35,528 nucleotides of DNA from Roseisalinus antarcticus (lineage in GTDB: Bacteria; Pseudomonadota; Alphaproteobacteria; Rhodobacterales; Rhodobacteraceae). The position numbers and the translations under genes were made by a program. The DNA lies in the NCBI RefSeq assembly GCF_900172355.1, contig NZ_FWFZ01000034.1, positions 1 through 35,528 of the forward strand. The letters run 5' to 3'. A model generated the notes under the pieces. The model saw nothing but the letters and a program-made list of their open reading frames with translations. It ran no database searches and was not told where the DNA came from. Of the stretch, positions 15,701-23,862 are shown piece after piece (the stretch's first letter is position 1; the number at the start of each line of letters is the position of its first letter).

Positions 15701-16395
15701 TTCAGCGATGCTCTAGTGTGGCTAGCCCGCATGGAGAGAGCGACGAGGCCGAGAATAAAGCTGCCGGCTAGTAGTAGTACGAGTCCCACCAGCGTCGTCG
15801 AAAAAGCGAGTTCGAGCCCGTCGACAACCTCACTCATCCCCGCCGACATTTCCGCCTGCGAAACGCCTTCGCCGGCCAAAATATCCAGCGGCGCGATGGC
15901 TTGCATGATGCCCAAAACAGTACCAATGAAGCCAGCCGTTGGGAAAGCAGCGAGAAGAATCCGCAGAAAAGCAAGCCGGGCGTCCTCGTGCTGTCCTAGC
16001 ACTGTCTCCAGCGCTTCGCCTGACGGGGCAGCTACACGGTTGTCGAGCGCAGCGATCCAGCCATCACTATGCCCAGCAGCACGAAAAAAAATCGGCATCA
16101 CTGCCCGCCCGGCCCTTAAGCTGGCTTCTTCGCTAAGCGAGAGCGCGTACTGCGCGGAGCACAAGATTAGGAAGGCGACAAATCCCGCCCCTTGCATCAA
16201 CAATATGCCCACCGCGTCATCCTCAATGTAGGCGCTGATGAATGTCGGGAGCAGCCCTGCGGAGTCGGCGGCGCGAAGGCTGAAAAATCCTAGTAAGCCA
16301 AAAGCCACGAGCGCCAGCGTCTGCGGGAGTGGCGACATGAGGAACCCGGCGGGTTCGTCGCCCAAAGCAGCAGGTTTTCCATCGGCCTCGATCAT
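15688..16395 (-). CDS. MotA/TolQ/ExbB-family proton channel, operon gene 9
   Basis: A 235-residue inner-membrane protein with TM helices at about 24-42, 61-82, 143-167 and 198-220. The family signature is clear in the last two: FPTAGFIGTVLGIMQAIAP and LELAFSTTLVGLVLLLAG, which correspond to the channel-lining helices of MotA/TolQ/ExbB. A cytoplasmic loop (~90-140) is short, unlike the long tail of ZorA. In the family, five such subunits surround a dimer of ExbD/MotB-like proteins and use ion flow to drive rotation or periplasmic movement. Its start forms an ATGA overlap (16392-16395) with the exported protein gene upstream, so stator and exported protein are translationally coupled. Confidence 0.9.
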   Translation of the reverse strand: MIEADGKPAALGDEPAGFLMSPLPQTLALVAFGLLGFFSLRAADSAGLLPTFISAYIEDDAVGILLMQGAGFVAFLILCSAQYALSLSEEASLRAGRAVMPIFFRAAGHSDGWIAALDNRVAAPSGEALETVLGQHEDARLAFLRILLAAFPTAGFIGTVLGIMQAIAPLDILAGEGVSQAEMSAGMSEVVDGLELAFSTTLVGLVLLLAGSFILGLVALSMRASHTRASLKWRG

Positions 16396-16937
16396 TGGGA
16401 TGCCCTTCGTTGAACTAGCTCAATGCTCTCGAGGAATTTCTTCACGGCCAATATGCTGTCTTCAAAGATCGCAAGCCCTGAATCCGTCCCAAGAAGGGCA
16501 AGCACCTCTGCCTTGTCGTCCTTCAACTGTTGCAGAACAAGCGCGGCCTCAGCCTCCAAACTCTCTAATGCATCGATATCCTGGATCGCCCAGTACAGTC
16601 TTTCTTCCCAAGCTTGCACTCTTTCGCAGTCCCGTTCCGAATTTGAAGCTTCGCAGCGGCGCAGCCAAGTATTCCTTCTATTCTCAGCCGTGGCATGCAA
16701 CTTCGAAAGCCTCTGTCCGAAGTCACCGTCACGAGAGAGCAACTCAAGTGCGTTGGACATCCCGTTTTCGAGTTCTGCATAGACTTCGGCTATGTCTTCT
16801 TTCGACGCAGGATCAAGACGTATTTCGTCAAGATTCTGCAGCACAGTCGAGGTTTCGTCGGAGGGAGGCTCATCCGCCGCGCTGATGCGGACTCCCAGCA
16901 ACGAAACGATTATCACAGCTAGCAGAACTGGTCTCAT
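16392..16937 (-). CDS. small exported helical protein with C-x8-C motif, operon gene 8
   Basis: A 181-residue protein starting MRPVLLAVIIVSLLGVRISA, a signal peptide cleaved around ISA-AD. The mature part is acidic and almost entirely helical. A central motif, ENRRNTWLRRC then ERDCERVQAWEERLYWAI, has cysteines at 95 and 104 and matches the next gene upstream in spacing and flanking residues (AEGKRTEWQERC, NRDCARVALWDTRV), so the two are paralogs. The cysteine pair probably forms a disulfide tying two helices. An ATG 12 bases further upstream (16949) is possible but gives a poorer signal peptide. The stop overlaps the ExbB-like start. It is likely a periplasmic subunit near the stator. Confidence 0.8.
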   Translation of the reverse strand: MRPVLLAVIIVSLLGVRISAADEPPSDETSTVLQNLDEIRLDPASKEDIAEVYAELENGMSNALELLSRDGDFGQRLSKLHATAENRRNTWLRRCEASNSERDCERVQAWEERLYWAIQDIDALESLEAEAALVLQQLKDDKAEVLALLGTDSGLAIFEDSILAVKKFLESIELVQRRASQ

Positions 16938-16987
16938 GAAATTCTCCAAACGGCCCGGCGCCTAAGCTCGGCATCGGGCCATGTTAG

Positions 16988-17617
16988 TCAGTTTGTTTCT
17001 TGACCTTCAAAGTCCGGCCCGCCCACGGCGTTGGCCAAGTCGGTCATGGACCCCGCAATCACACTCATCTGGTCGAGCGATGTTTCGAGGCCTTCCTGCG
17101 CGACGTCGAACAGTCGTAACTCAAGATCATCGATGCCATAGGTGCGATTTTCCACGATGATCTCTCGCGCGCTTTGCATCTCATCAACAATGCTGCCGAA
17201 CCTATCCTGCTGTTCAATTGCCTTGGCCACGCGAGTGTCCCACAAGGCAACTCGGGCACAGTCACGGTTGTTGCTCGTGTTATCACAGCGTTCCTGCCAC
17301 TCGGTGCGTTTGCCCTCTGCCGTCTCTCGCAGGGTGACGACGCCTGTAGCTAGGTCGGACTCAGACGAGACGAGTAGGAGCATTGCATCTACCTCGGCAA
17401 TCATCTCGTCATAGAGAGCCTCCATGCCGGCCATGTCCTCTGGAAGAGAGTTAAGCTGTTCAGCTAGGCCCTCGATCGTGCCGGCGAACTCTGAAGCCTG
17501 GCTTTGGATCGCGCGTGCTAGCTCGAGTTCGTCCTCTTTGGCAGGGGAAGCATCTTGGGCTTGCGCGAAACTAACCGACAAGGCGAAGGCTGCTGTCAAT
17601 AGTATGTGTTTGATCAT
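16988..17617 (-). CDS. small exported helical protein with C-x8-C motif, operon gene 7
   Basis: A 209-residue protein with signal peptide MIKHILLTAAFALSVSFAQA (cleavage AQA-QD). The mature part is acidic and helical with heptad-like regions (SEFAGTIEGLAEQLNSLPED, LYDEMIAEVDAMLLLV). Cysteines 111 and 120 lie in GKRTEWQERC and NRDCARVALW, the same C-x8-C arrangement as its downstream paralog at 16392-16937. It ends in FEGQETN; the upstream neighbour at 17642-18331 also ends in EGQETN. AGGAGGAC precedes the ATG at 17617. Spacing to the neighbours is 24 bases on the 5' side and 50 on the 3' side, the latter the longest gap in the operon. Not matched to a known family. Confidence 0.8.
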   Translation of the reverse strand: MIKHILLTAAFALSVSFAQAQDASPAKEDELELARAIQSQASEFAGTIEGLAEQLNSLPEDMAGMEALYDEMIAEVDAMLLLVSSESDLATGVVTLRETAEGKRTEWQERCDNTSNNRDCARVALWDTRVAKAIEQQDRFGSIVDEMQSAREIIVENRTYGIDDLELRLFDVAQEGLETSLDQMSVIAGSMTDLANAVGGPDFEGQETN

Positions 17618-17641
17618 GGTCTGTCCTCCTTTGGGGTATGA

Positions 17642-18331
17642 TTAGTTGGTTTCCTGGCCTTCAGTGATGTCGCGCCGAAGCGTCATCATCTTGTCCATCA
17701 GTTTTTCCGTAGCCGTCACAACGACCTCTTGGCTCTCGATGGCAGCCTCGAGTCCATCAAGCCGGATCCTGAAGGCTATGTCGGGTGCGTTGTCCAGCAG
17801 ACCGGCGAGATCCGCGTCCACCTGCGCTTTCAAATCATCCATGGATGCCCTATTTTCGGTGTAGCGCGCCCGCATGTCTTCCAGTCGTTGCGCATTGGCC
17901 TCAGCATCTGGAGAACCTCGCTCCCTTTGGAGGCGCAACTCTTCCTCCAGGGCTTCGATCTCGGTTTCGGTGCGACGCAACGCATTGTCGATCCGGCCTC
18001 CGCTCAGAAGATCGGCTTGAAAGATCTTGAGCGTGGTGATCTCTAGGTCGAGCTGGTTGAGCCCCTCTTGGAACGCTTCCTCACCTCTTGCGTTCGGGCC
18101 AAGCGCTTCAGCCCGGCGGACAAGCTCCTGCACGCAGAATTCACGGACAGCCACCATCTCCTGCAGTTCGCGGCTTTCCATCTCAGCAAGAACCGAGTCT
18201 TCATCAGTGCAATCGACATCGTAGGCTGGCGCCGCAGCGGTTGCTGCGGCCGTAGCGGCGCCAGCCTCTTCTTGGGCTGCCAGCGGTGTGGCAGTAAGAA
18301 GCAGAGCGGTCAGCGTCAGTCTGAAGGTCAT
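17642..18331 (-). CDS. exported coiled-coil protein, operon gene 6
   Basis: A 229-residue protein starting MTFRLTLTALLLTATPLAAQ, a signal peptide cleaved at LAA-QE, then an alanine/threonine-rich linker (~25-38), two cysteines (VDCTDED, REFCVQE) and a long coiled-coil region (~85-200) with heptads such as LRRTETEIEALEEELRLQRE. It ends in ITEGQETN, sharing the last six residues with the next gene. The ATG at 18331 has AAAGGA 8 bases upstream and gives the proper signal peptide; a TTG 18 bases earlier is less likely. It lies 14 bases after the gene upstream. Probably a rod- or clamp-like periplasmic component. Confidence 0.8.
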   Translation of the reverse strand: MTFRLTLTALLLTATPLAAQEEAGAATAAATAAAPAYDVDCTDEDSVLAEMESRELQEMVAVREFCVQELVRRAEALGPNARGEEAFQEGLNQLDLEITTLKIFQADLLSGGRIDNALRRTETEIEALEEELRLQRERGSPDAEANAQRLEDMRARYTENRASMDDLKAQVDADLAGLLDNAPDIAFRIRLDGLEAAIESQEVVVTATEKLMDKMMTLRRDITEGQETN

Positions 18332-18345
18332 GATCGGAAATCCTT

Positions 18346-19035
18346 TCAATTGCAGAGGGATGGCAATTCATTTGACAGCGCGCGGAGGTCGGCCAGCGCC
18401 TCGCCAACCTCGGAATACCCGATTGAGAGTCGCAGGCCGTGGAGGTCATAAAGTTCCTTGATGCGGTCTCGTGCGCGGCGGATACGTGCGTCGCGGAGGC
18501 GTCCCTGTGCTCCTTCACCAGACCCATTGCGGTCTGCTTCGATGCGCTCCTCCTGCACGGCGATGTCGACATACAAACAGGCCGTCATCGCTTGCCCGGT
18601 CTCGAGGGTGAAATCCTGATAGTTGGTCGCAAGGGCTTCCACATCCGTCATGATAGGGTCACGAATAGCAGGATCGCACAGCGTCTCCTGCGTTCCTTCG
18701 ATCAGTACACTCACCCTATCCTCCAATGTCCTTATCTCATTGGTCTCTGCGAGCGCACGGCCAACATCAATGCACCGCTCGTACACGGTGAAATCCGTTG
18801 GACACTCACTGAAATTGCAGGAGAGGTCCTCGGGCATTGGCGCGCGAGCAGTCGTTACCGGCCCTCCATTAAAGCACATAAGTGACGTCATTTCGGGTGC
18901 TGGGAAGGTTTGCTTGCAGGTAGTGCACTCTTCCGAATTTGGCGCTTCTACACAGGCGCGGCCCTGCGCAAGCGCACCTGTCGCCATAGCAAGGAGAAGC
19001 ACAATGGCCGAGATGGAAAGACGATGGCAATTCAC
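18346..19035 (-). CDS. exported cysteine-rich helical protein, operon gene 5
   Basis: A 229-residue protein starting with GTG (19035): MNCHRLSISAIVLLLAMATG, signal peptide cleaved near ALA-QG. The first ~75 mature residues are cysteine-rich (RACVEA, EECTTCKQTF, MCFNGG, SCNFSECPTDF), including a CxxC, suggesting a disulfide-knotted domain; the rest is helical and charged (QEERIEADRNGSGEG, RARDRIKELYDLHG). The last residues are LPSLCN. The GGGAG ribosome binding site lies within the end of the ABC transporter gene, whose stop is 4 bases upstream, so expression depends on it. The family is not known to me. No lipobox is present, so a free periplasmic protein is expected. Confidence 0.75.
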   Translation of the reverse strand: MNCHRLSISAIVLLLAMATGALAQGRACVEAPNSEECTTCKQTFPAPEMTSLMCFNGGPVTTARAPMPEDLSCNFSECPTDFTVYERCIDVGRALAETNEIRTLEDRVSVLIEGTQETLCDPAIRDPIMTDVEALATNYQDFTLETGQAMTACLYVDIAVQEERIEADRNGSGEGAQGRLRDARIRRARDRIKELYDLHGLRLSIGYSEVGEALADLRALSNELPSLCN

Positions 19036-19039
19036 AATT

Positions 19040-21373
19040 TCAGGCTCCCGATTGAAGAATTTGAGCTAGCCGTCCGTACATGTCGTTGCGAGTGGCACGG
19101 GTAGAATATACAAACGCAACTGCGCAAGTCAGCGCAATAACTAATGTCGAGAAAGCGAAGGCAGCGGCAAAGGTGCCAAACCCTATGGCAAGCAGGCTGC
19201 TGGCCAATGTGCTGCCCACGGCACCTAGAAGAACCGCGAAACCCCATACAAAAGCCGCCAAAATTGTCCCGCTTAGAAACGCCATAAAGAATACAATAGC
19301 AATAAACCCTCGGATTGCACCCCATATAACACGTCCTTGCACTCCCATGGCTAGCTGCATTGCAATTGCCCTGCGGTTGCCTTGGATGACGGCGCTGAGC
19401 GAGGCGACGATCATCAGCAGATTACCGACGACGACCAAAGCGCAAACAGTTAATATGGCTGACACGATCACAAGATTGACGTCTACCGCAGCGCGGAAGC
19501 GTTCAATGGCATCTGGGTCGTAGCGATAGCGCACGCCGCCGCCTTCGCTGCCTGTGCGGTCAAGGTAGTCGGAGACTGCGCCAAGCTCATCAGCCTCGAA
19601 GTAGAGCGCGATCTGCCTGTAGTTTTGCCCTTGCAAAGCTGCCGTTCGGCGCTCCATCGCCTCCATTGGTAGGATGATGTCAAAATAGAAATCTCCGTCT
19701 CGCGGGAGGCCGTCTGCGACGGCGACAATAGGCACTTTGATTGGTTCACCATCGCCAAGTCCCGGGCGCTCAAGGCACAAATAGCCGATCTCTTCCAAGG
19801 CTTCCGGAGAGAGGCCGAAGATGCGCTCAGAGGTGTAAATGCTCACAATCGCGGCGAGCCGCTCGGTCGGAAGGTCGCGCTCGCGGAAGGCGCGGGCGAC
19901 TGATGTTCCGTCCCATGCGGTCATTGCTTCCAGAACTGGCTCTCCGCGATGCATGATGGATGCCTGTAGCCGCCGCCGCCGCCGCTCTCCGTTCTCATCC
20001 GTGGCGCTATTGGAGCAGCTCAGGTCACCAAACGGAGTCCAAGCGGCAACGCCAAGATCTCGGCGTGGCCATGCAACGAACGTAGTGTTGCAGCCCACAC
20101 CCGGGGTCACGGCGCTCATTTGCGCGTTGATGGTCTCGAAGCTCACGTCGCGGGCGTCTCCAAAGTCCCTGGCTCCGCCGTCTTCTCGCCAAGGGCCCTC
20201 GGCGAGGGCCTGAAGTTCGCCAGGCGTGAGGTTGAGCTCGGCCGACGTACCGGAGATTATCGTGTGGCAATTGACGGGGCTTTCAAGCACCGTACGCGTC
20301 TGGTGATCCTGAATGGCCCATAACACAAGCAGGCCGTGCCCTACCATGATCGCGATGAAAAGGCGTGCGAAAAGGCTCCACTCAGAGAAGGCGGCGAAGA
20401 AGCTGGCTAACGGGAGGCGCCACCCGCCGTTTTCACGAGGCAGAGAAAGAACCTGTGTAAGCTCATCCGTTGACGACCTACCCCGTCGTTGCAGCATCTG
20501 AGCGATAGCGAGGCTCCATCCGAGGCTCGGCCACCCACGGGTGGGCGATGGAGCGATCTTGGCGCCTTGGCCATCAGTCCGTCCTGTCGTTCCAACCATC
20601 GCCTCAATCTTAGCCACCGAGTCCGGCACGGGCTCGGGAATGCCGCTCGGGTCGTTGAGGCCGGACTGAAACACTTTTCCTTTTTGTTCTTGCTTGACGA
20701 CAAAGAGCGCGTCGGCTGCTCCTACAACGAGGCTGTAATCGTGCGTTACCCACAGGACTGTCCGCAGACTGTTTTCCGGTGCATCCTTCACCCACTGTCG
20801 CAACCGAGCCATCAAGTCACGAGCGAGATCGGGATCAAGCGACGAGGTCGGTTCATCCGCTATGATGATAATGGGGTCTGAGATCAGCGCGCGTGCGATT
20901 GCGACCCGCTGCTGTTGCCCGCCTGATAGCTGCGAGACTGGACGGTCGAGCGCGCTTTCGGGTAGGCCCAGTTGCGCTATAGCCGTGGCGAGTTTGGTGC
21001 GACCCACCTTTCCGAGCTCGTCTTCAGACCATGCTAGCCCCAGTGCAACATTCGCGGCAACTGTGGCGGCGGGCAAGAGGTGCCCGTCCTGAAAAATGCG
21101 CCCTACGCGTGCGTGCTCGAACTCGTTGCTGAGCGGCACAAGGCCGGTTCCGAAGTTGATCTCGATCTCACCACTTTGGGGGGTCTCGAGAGCAGATACC
21201 AGATTCAGTAGGGTGGACTTGCCGGAGCCAGACGACCCGACGAGTGCCACAACCTGTCCCGCCATGACCTCCATGACCGGCACATCTAGCAAAAACTCAT
21301 TACCGTTGCTCTGCGGACGGGAGAAGCGCAAATCCCTAACACGCAGTGCCAGCACTAACTCTCTTTCAGCCAT
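19040..21373 (-). CDS. MacB/FtsX-type ABC transporter, ATPase and permease in one chain, operon gene 4
   Basis: A 777-residue protein. The ATPase domain (1-~235) has Walker A GSSGSGKST (46-54), Q-loop Gln95 in RIFQDGHLL, signature LSGGQQQRVAIARAL (149-163), Walker B IIIIADEPTSSLD (168-180) and H-loop His211 in WVTHD. A linker leads to TM1 (LFARLFIAIMVGHGLLVLWA, ~335-355), a ~260-residue periplasmic domain with three or four cysteines, and three C-terminal TM helices (VIVSAILTVCALVVVGNLLM onwards). This is the MacB/type VII ABC layout, in which ATP hydrolysis moves periplasmic domains rather than carrying substrate through the membrane. No MacA-like adaptor or TolC-like gene is nearby. It starts 6 bases after the vWA gene and likely acts on the exported proteins of the operon. 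Confidence 0.92.
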   Translation of the reverse strand: MAERELVLALRVRDLRFSRPQSNGNEFLLDVPVMEVMAGQVVALVGSSGSGKSTLLNLVSALETPQSGEIEINFGTGLVPLSNEFEHARVGRIFQDGHLLPAATVAANVALGLAWSEDELGKVGRTKLATAIAQLGLPESALDRPVSQLSGGQQQRVAIARALISDPIIIIADEPTSSLDPDLARDLMARLRQWVKDAPENSLRTVLWVTHDYSLVVGAADALFVVKQEQKGKVFQSGLNDPSGIPEPVPDSVAKIEAMVGTTGRTDGQGAKIAPSPTRGWPSLGWSLAIAQMLQRRGRSSTDELTQVLSLPRENGGWRLPLASFFAAFSEWSLFARLFIAIMVGHGLLVLWAIQDHQTRTVLESPVNCHTIISGTSAELNLTPGELQALAEGPWREDGGARDFGDARDVSFETINAQMSAVTPGVGCNTTFVAWPRRDLGVAAWTPFGDLSCSNSATDENGERRRRRLQASIMHRGEPVLEAMTAWDGTSVARAFRERDLPTERLAAIVSIYTSERIFGLSPEALEEIGYLCLERPGLGDGEPIKVPIVAVADGLPRDGDFYFDIILPMEAMERRTAALQGQNYRQIALYFEADELGAVSDYLDRTGSEGGGVRYRYDPDAIERFRAAVDVNLVIVSAILTVCALVVVGNLLMIVASLSAVIQGNRRAIAMQLAMGVQGRVIWGAIRGFIAIVFFMAFLSGTILAAFVWGFAVLLGAVGSTLASSLLAIGFGTFAAAFAFSTLVIALTCAVAFVYSTRATRNDMYGRLAQILQSGA

Positions 21374-21379
21374 GCCGCG

Positions 21380-23854
21380 CTATTCCACAGATGCTGGAAA
21401 GAACTCTTGCGGCAGGTAGACGATCTGAAGACCTCCCCCGACGCCCCAGCGCCAGTCAAACTTCTTGAGTTCGCGGTTTTCAAACACATCGAAAGCTTGG
21501 AAGTCCACGTCAAAGCGCGCCTCCAATGCATCGCGCGTGACCCAGCTGCCTTCAAGAACGCGTGTCATCAACGCGGAGCTGATACAGAGTTCTCGCTGAA
21601 CCAGGCGGAACTGATCTGGATCGTCTTCCGCGGCTTGCGTATCGTCGACGAATTGATCAAGCGTTCGATCTCCGAAGATCCCGAAGTAGTCTGCCGGAAG
21701 GTTCGTCATGCGCGCGAAGAATTCCGGCAGCGTCTCGTCGTTGACGTCAGATGTGCCTCCACGGGTCTCCCCGAGGAAGGCCTGCGTAATCTCTTCGCTC
21801 ATATCCTCCAAGTCGCGGCGCAGCCCGCTAGGGCGCTGCATGCCGACGCAGGCGCTCGAGATCGCATTTCGCAGGCCGTTTAGCTCTTGCTGGGAAAGCG
21901 CTACAAAGAGCGCCCCGTCCGTGATCGGATAGAAACCATCCTTAAGGAGATCAGTGCGCGCTTCCAATGCCTCGATCGCAGTCAGATCATCTCCCACTAG
22001 GCTCTCCAGTAGGCTCTTGGCCACGTTGCACGATACATTGTTGGCGAGTGCGATCTCGCAGAGGCGCTCAAGGTCGACCTGACCAGGGCCAGCGTCGCGA
22101 ATCACGAACATGGCGCCCAAGAATTCTGTGATCGCTGAGCGTGCTGCTTGGGCGGAGCGAGCTTCCTGCATAGCGCGGACTTCCTGTGTGGCTGCGAGTT
22201 GCCCGTCATGGGCCTCAACTACAGGGTCATAGACCCCGCCTCGACCGGGTAGGCCATCCGCAACGACGCGGAGTGTATCAACCTGGGCGACCCAATCCTC
22301 ATTGTCCCGGGGGTCGGTCCCGGCCACGTTGATGGCCAAGAGAACCGCGTTGAGGTCCTTGAGAGTCTCCGCCACCTTAAGCATGGAGCCTTCGGAATCC
22401 AGCCCGGCAATGGTCCGGCTCTGATCGTCCCCAATATACACGACGATCCGCACCGACTCCTCCGACCAACTCGCGGTGCGCATAGCAAGATCAAGTGCTG
22501 ATAAACCACTTTCCGGGCGATCACCCTGTGGGTCATCGTAAGTCCCGCCAAAACGCCGCTGCAAGAAGGAGGCTGTCGGATACTCACCAGGCGCGCCAAG
22601 ATCACTAAGCCAATATTGGAAACGAACGTTACCCCGCATCCGATCAGCCCAGAGAGGATCAGCTCCGCCACGCGAACTGGCCCACTGTGAATAGGCATCC
22701 GACGAGTCGAACATGTCACCGAACATGGACACAGCAATACGCATAGCGTCGCGATCCGCCGCCGGAAGGTTCGCAACATCTGCGATGCCGTTTATGACAG
22801 CTGCGCGGTAGGGCTCCATACTTTCAGAATTGTCGAGCACAAAAAGAACGTCGACGGCATTCGCTTCATCCTGGAGTAGATCGAGAACAACGCGGATGTC
22901 ATCATCCACGATTGCCCCAGGCTGCGTACCAATTGACCCGGATGGAGATAAGTTCTCACCCTCACCAAAGATAGCGGGCTGTGGGTAGGCGACCTCATAT
23001 ACACCTTCACCCGGCAGGCTGCGCAAAACAGAATACTTAAGGATCGCGCGCTCTCGATTGGGCGAAGATTCATCGACCCATCGCACTTCAGCGCCCGACG
23101 CGATCCCGGAGGCCGTAAGCTCTGCGTCCTCGGAAATAACACCGAGAGCTTCAGCGGATCGAGGATACACCGCTTGGCGCTGAGACCAGACGACCATGTC
23201 CCGGTCGCTCACCCAGCCCAGTATATTTTCCCTGAGAGCGCTACGAGTATTACCCTCATTGTCGAGCCCGAATTCCACATCACCGTTCGCCGTGATCAGA
23301 TACCAATCCGATCGGGACGCTTCGTCATATGTCTGTGCGAAGACATAGCCGAGCGTGTAGCGAGGCTGCTCCAATAGAACCGCTGCATCCGCATGCGGTG
23401 CGGCGCGGAAAGCCACTCCGGTGGTGCCTCCGGCATCATCTGCAAGCTGCCGACGGCCAATGAATGCCTTCACCTGGAGATTGTTCTCTTCATCTCCTTC
23501 ATACCGTGGTGGAAGTGCGCGCATGAGAAGGCGCTCGGTCGTGCAACTCCGCCCCGTGAATGTCAGCACATCTCGCAAAGAGATCAAGCCGATTTCTCCA
23601 TCGTCGAGACTAATCTCGATCACATCAGAGATTTGCTGCCCGTTGGCGTCAATACGCGGGACGAAACCGTTGGCCTGAAACGGTTCCAGAAATTCTGCCG
23701 TGCTTTCGTTTCCGTCAGGATCGGTGATTTTGGCGCCCTCTGCGATTACAAGGAGAGGAAAGCCCAAGTCACCACGGCACTGAGCAGATGACGACGTGGC
23801 AAATATTGCAAGAAGCGCCGAGATAGTGAAGCCGCGCAAAAAAAGGTGCGTCAT
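21380..23854 (-). CDS. exported von Willebrand A domain protein, operon gene 3
   Basis: About 824 residues. Signal peptide MTHLFLRGFTISALLAIFAT, then an N-terminal domain, and around 145-230 a segment ending ILGWVSDRDMVVW that looks like a bacterial SH3 fold. The vWA domain starts at ~335 with VDVLFVLDNSESMEPYR; DNSES is a complete DxSxS metal site, and VRIVVYIGDDQSRT supplies the later acidic strand. The C-terminal ~330 residues are helical and contain four cysteines. vWA domains bind partner proteins through a divalent metal. I use the ATG at 23854; a GTG at 23866 overlapping the previous stop (GTGA) is an alternative adding four residues. Likely the periplasmic adhesive hub. Confidence 0.88.
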   Translation of the reverse strand: MTHLFLRGFTISALLAIFATSSSAQCRGDLGFPLLVIAEGAKITDPDGNESTAEFLEPFQANGFVPRIDANGQQISDVIEISLDDGEIGLISLRDVLTFTGRSCTTERLLMRALPPRYEGDEENNLQVKAFIGRRQLADDAGGTTGVAFRAAPHADAAVLLEQPRYTLGYVFAQTYDEASRSDWYLITANGDVEFGLDNEGNTRSALRENILGWVSDRDMVVWSQRQAVYPRSAEALGVISEDAELTASGIASGAEVRWVDESSPNRERAILKYSVLRSLPGEGVYEVAYPQPAIFGEGENLSPSGSIGTQPGAIVDDDIRVVLDLLQDEANAVDVLFVLDNSESMEPYRAAVINGIADVANLPAADRDAMRIAVSMFGDMFDSSDAYSQWASSRGGADPLWADRMRGNVRFQYWLSDLGAPGEYPTASFLQRRFGGTYDDPQGDRPESGLSALDLAMRTASWSEESVRIVVYIGDDQSRTIAGLDSEGSMLKVAETLKDLNAVLLAINVAGTDPRDNEDWVAQVDTLRVVADGLPGRGGVYDPVVEAHDGQLAATQEVRAMQEARSAQAARSAITEFLGAMFVIRDAGPGQVDLERLCEIALANNVSCNVAKSLLESLVGDDLTAIEALEARTDLLKDGFYPITDGALFVALSQQELNGLRNAISSACVGMQRPSGLRRDLEDMSEEITQAFLGETRGGTSDVNDETLPEFFARMTNLPADYFGIFGDRTLDQFVDDTQAAEDDPDQFRLVQRELCISSALMTRVLEGSWVTRDALEARFDVDFQAFDVFENRELKKFDWRWGVGGGLQIVYLPQEFFPASVE

Positions 23855-23862
23855 AGGAATAT

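Noticed and set aside
13032-16395. Zorya-type defence stator
   Set aside because: The channel subunit is short, without the long cytoplasmic tail of ZorA, the B subunits lack an OmpA-like peptidoglycan domain, and no ZorC, ZorD or ZorE gene is in the operon.
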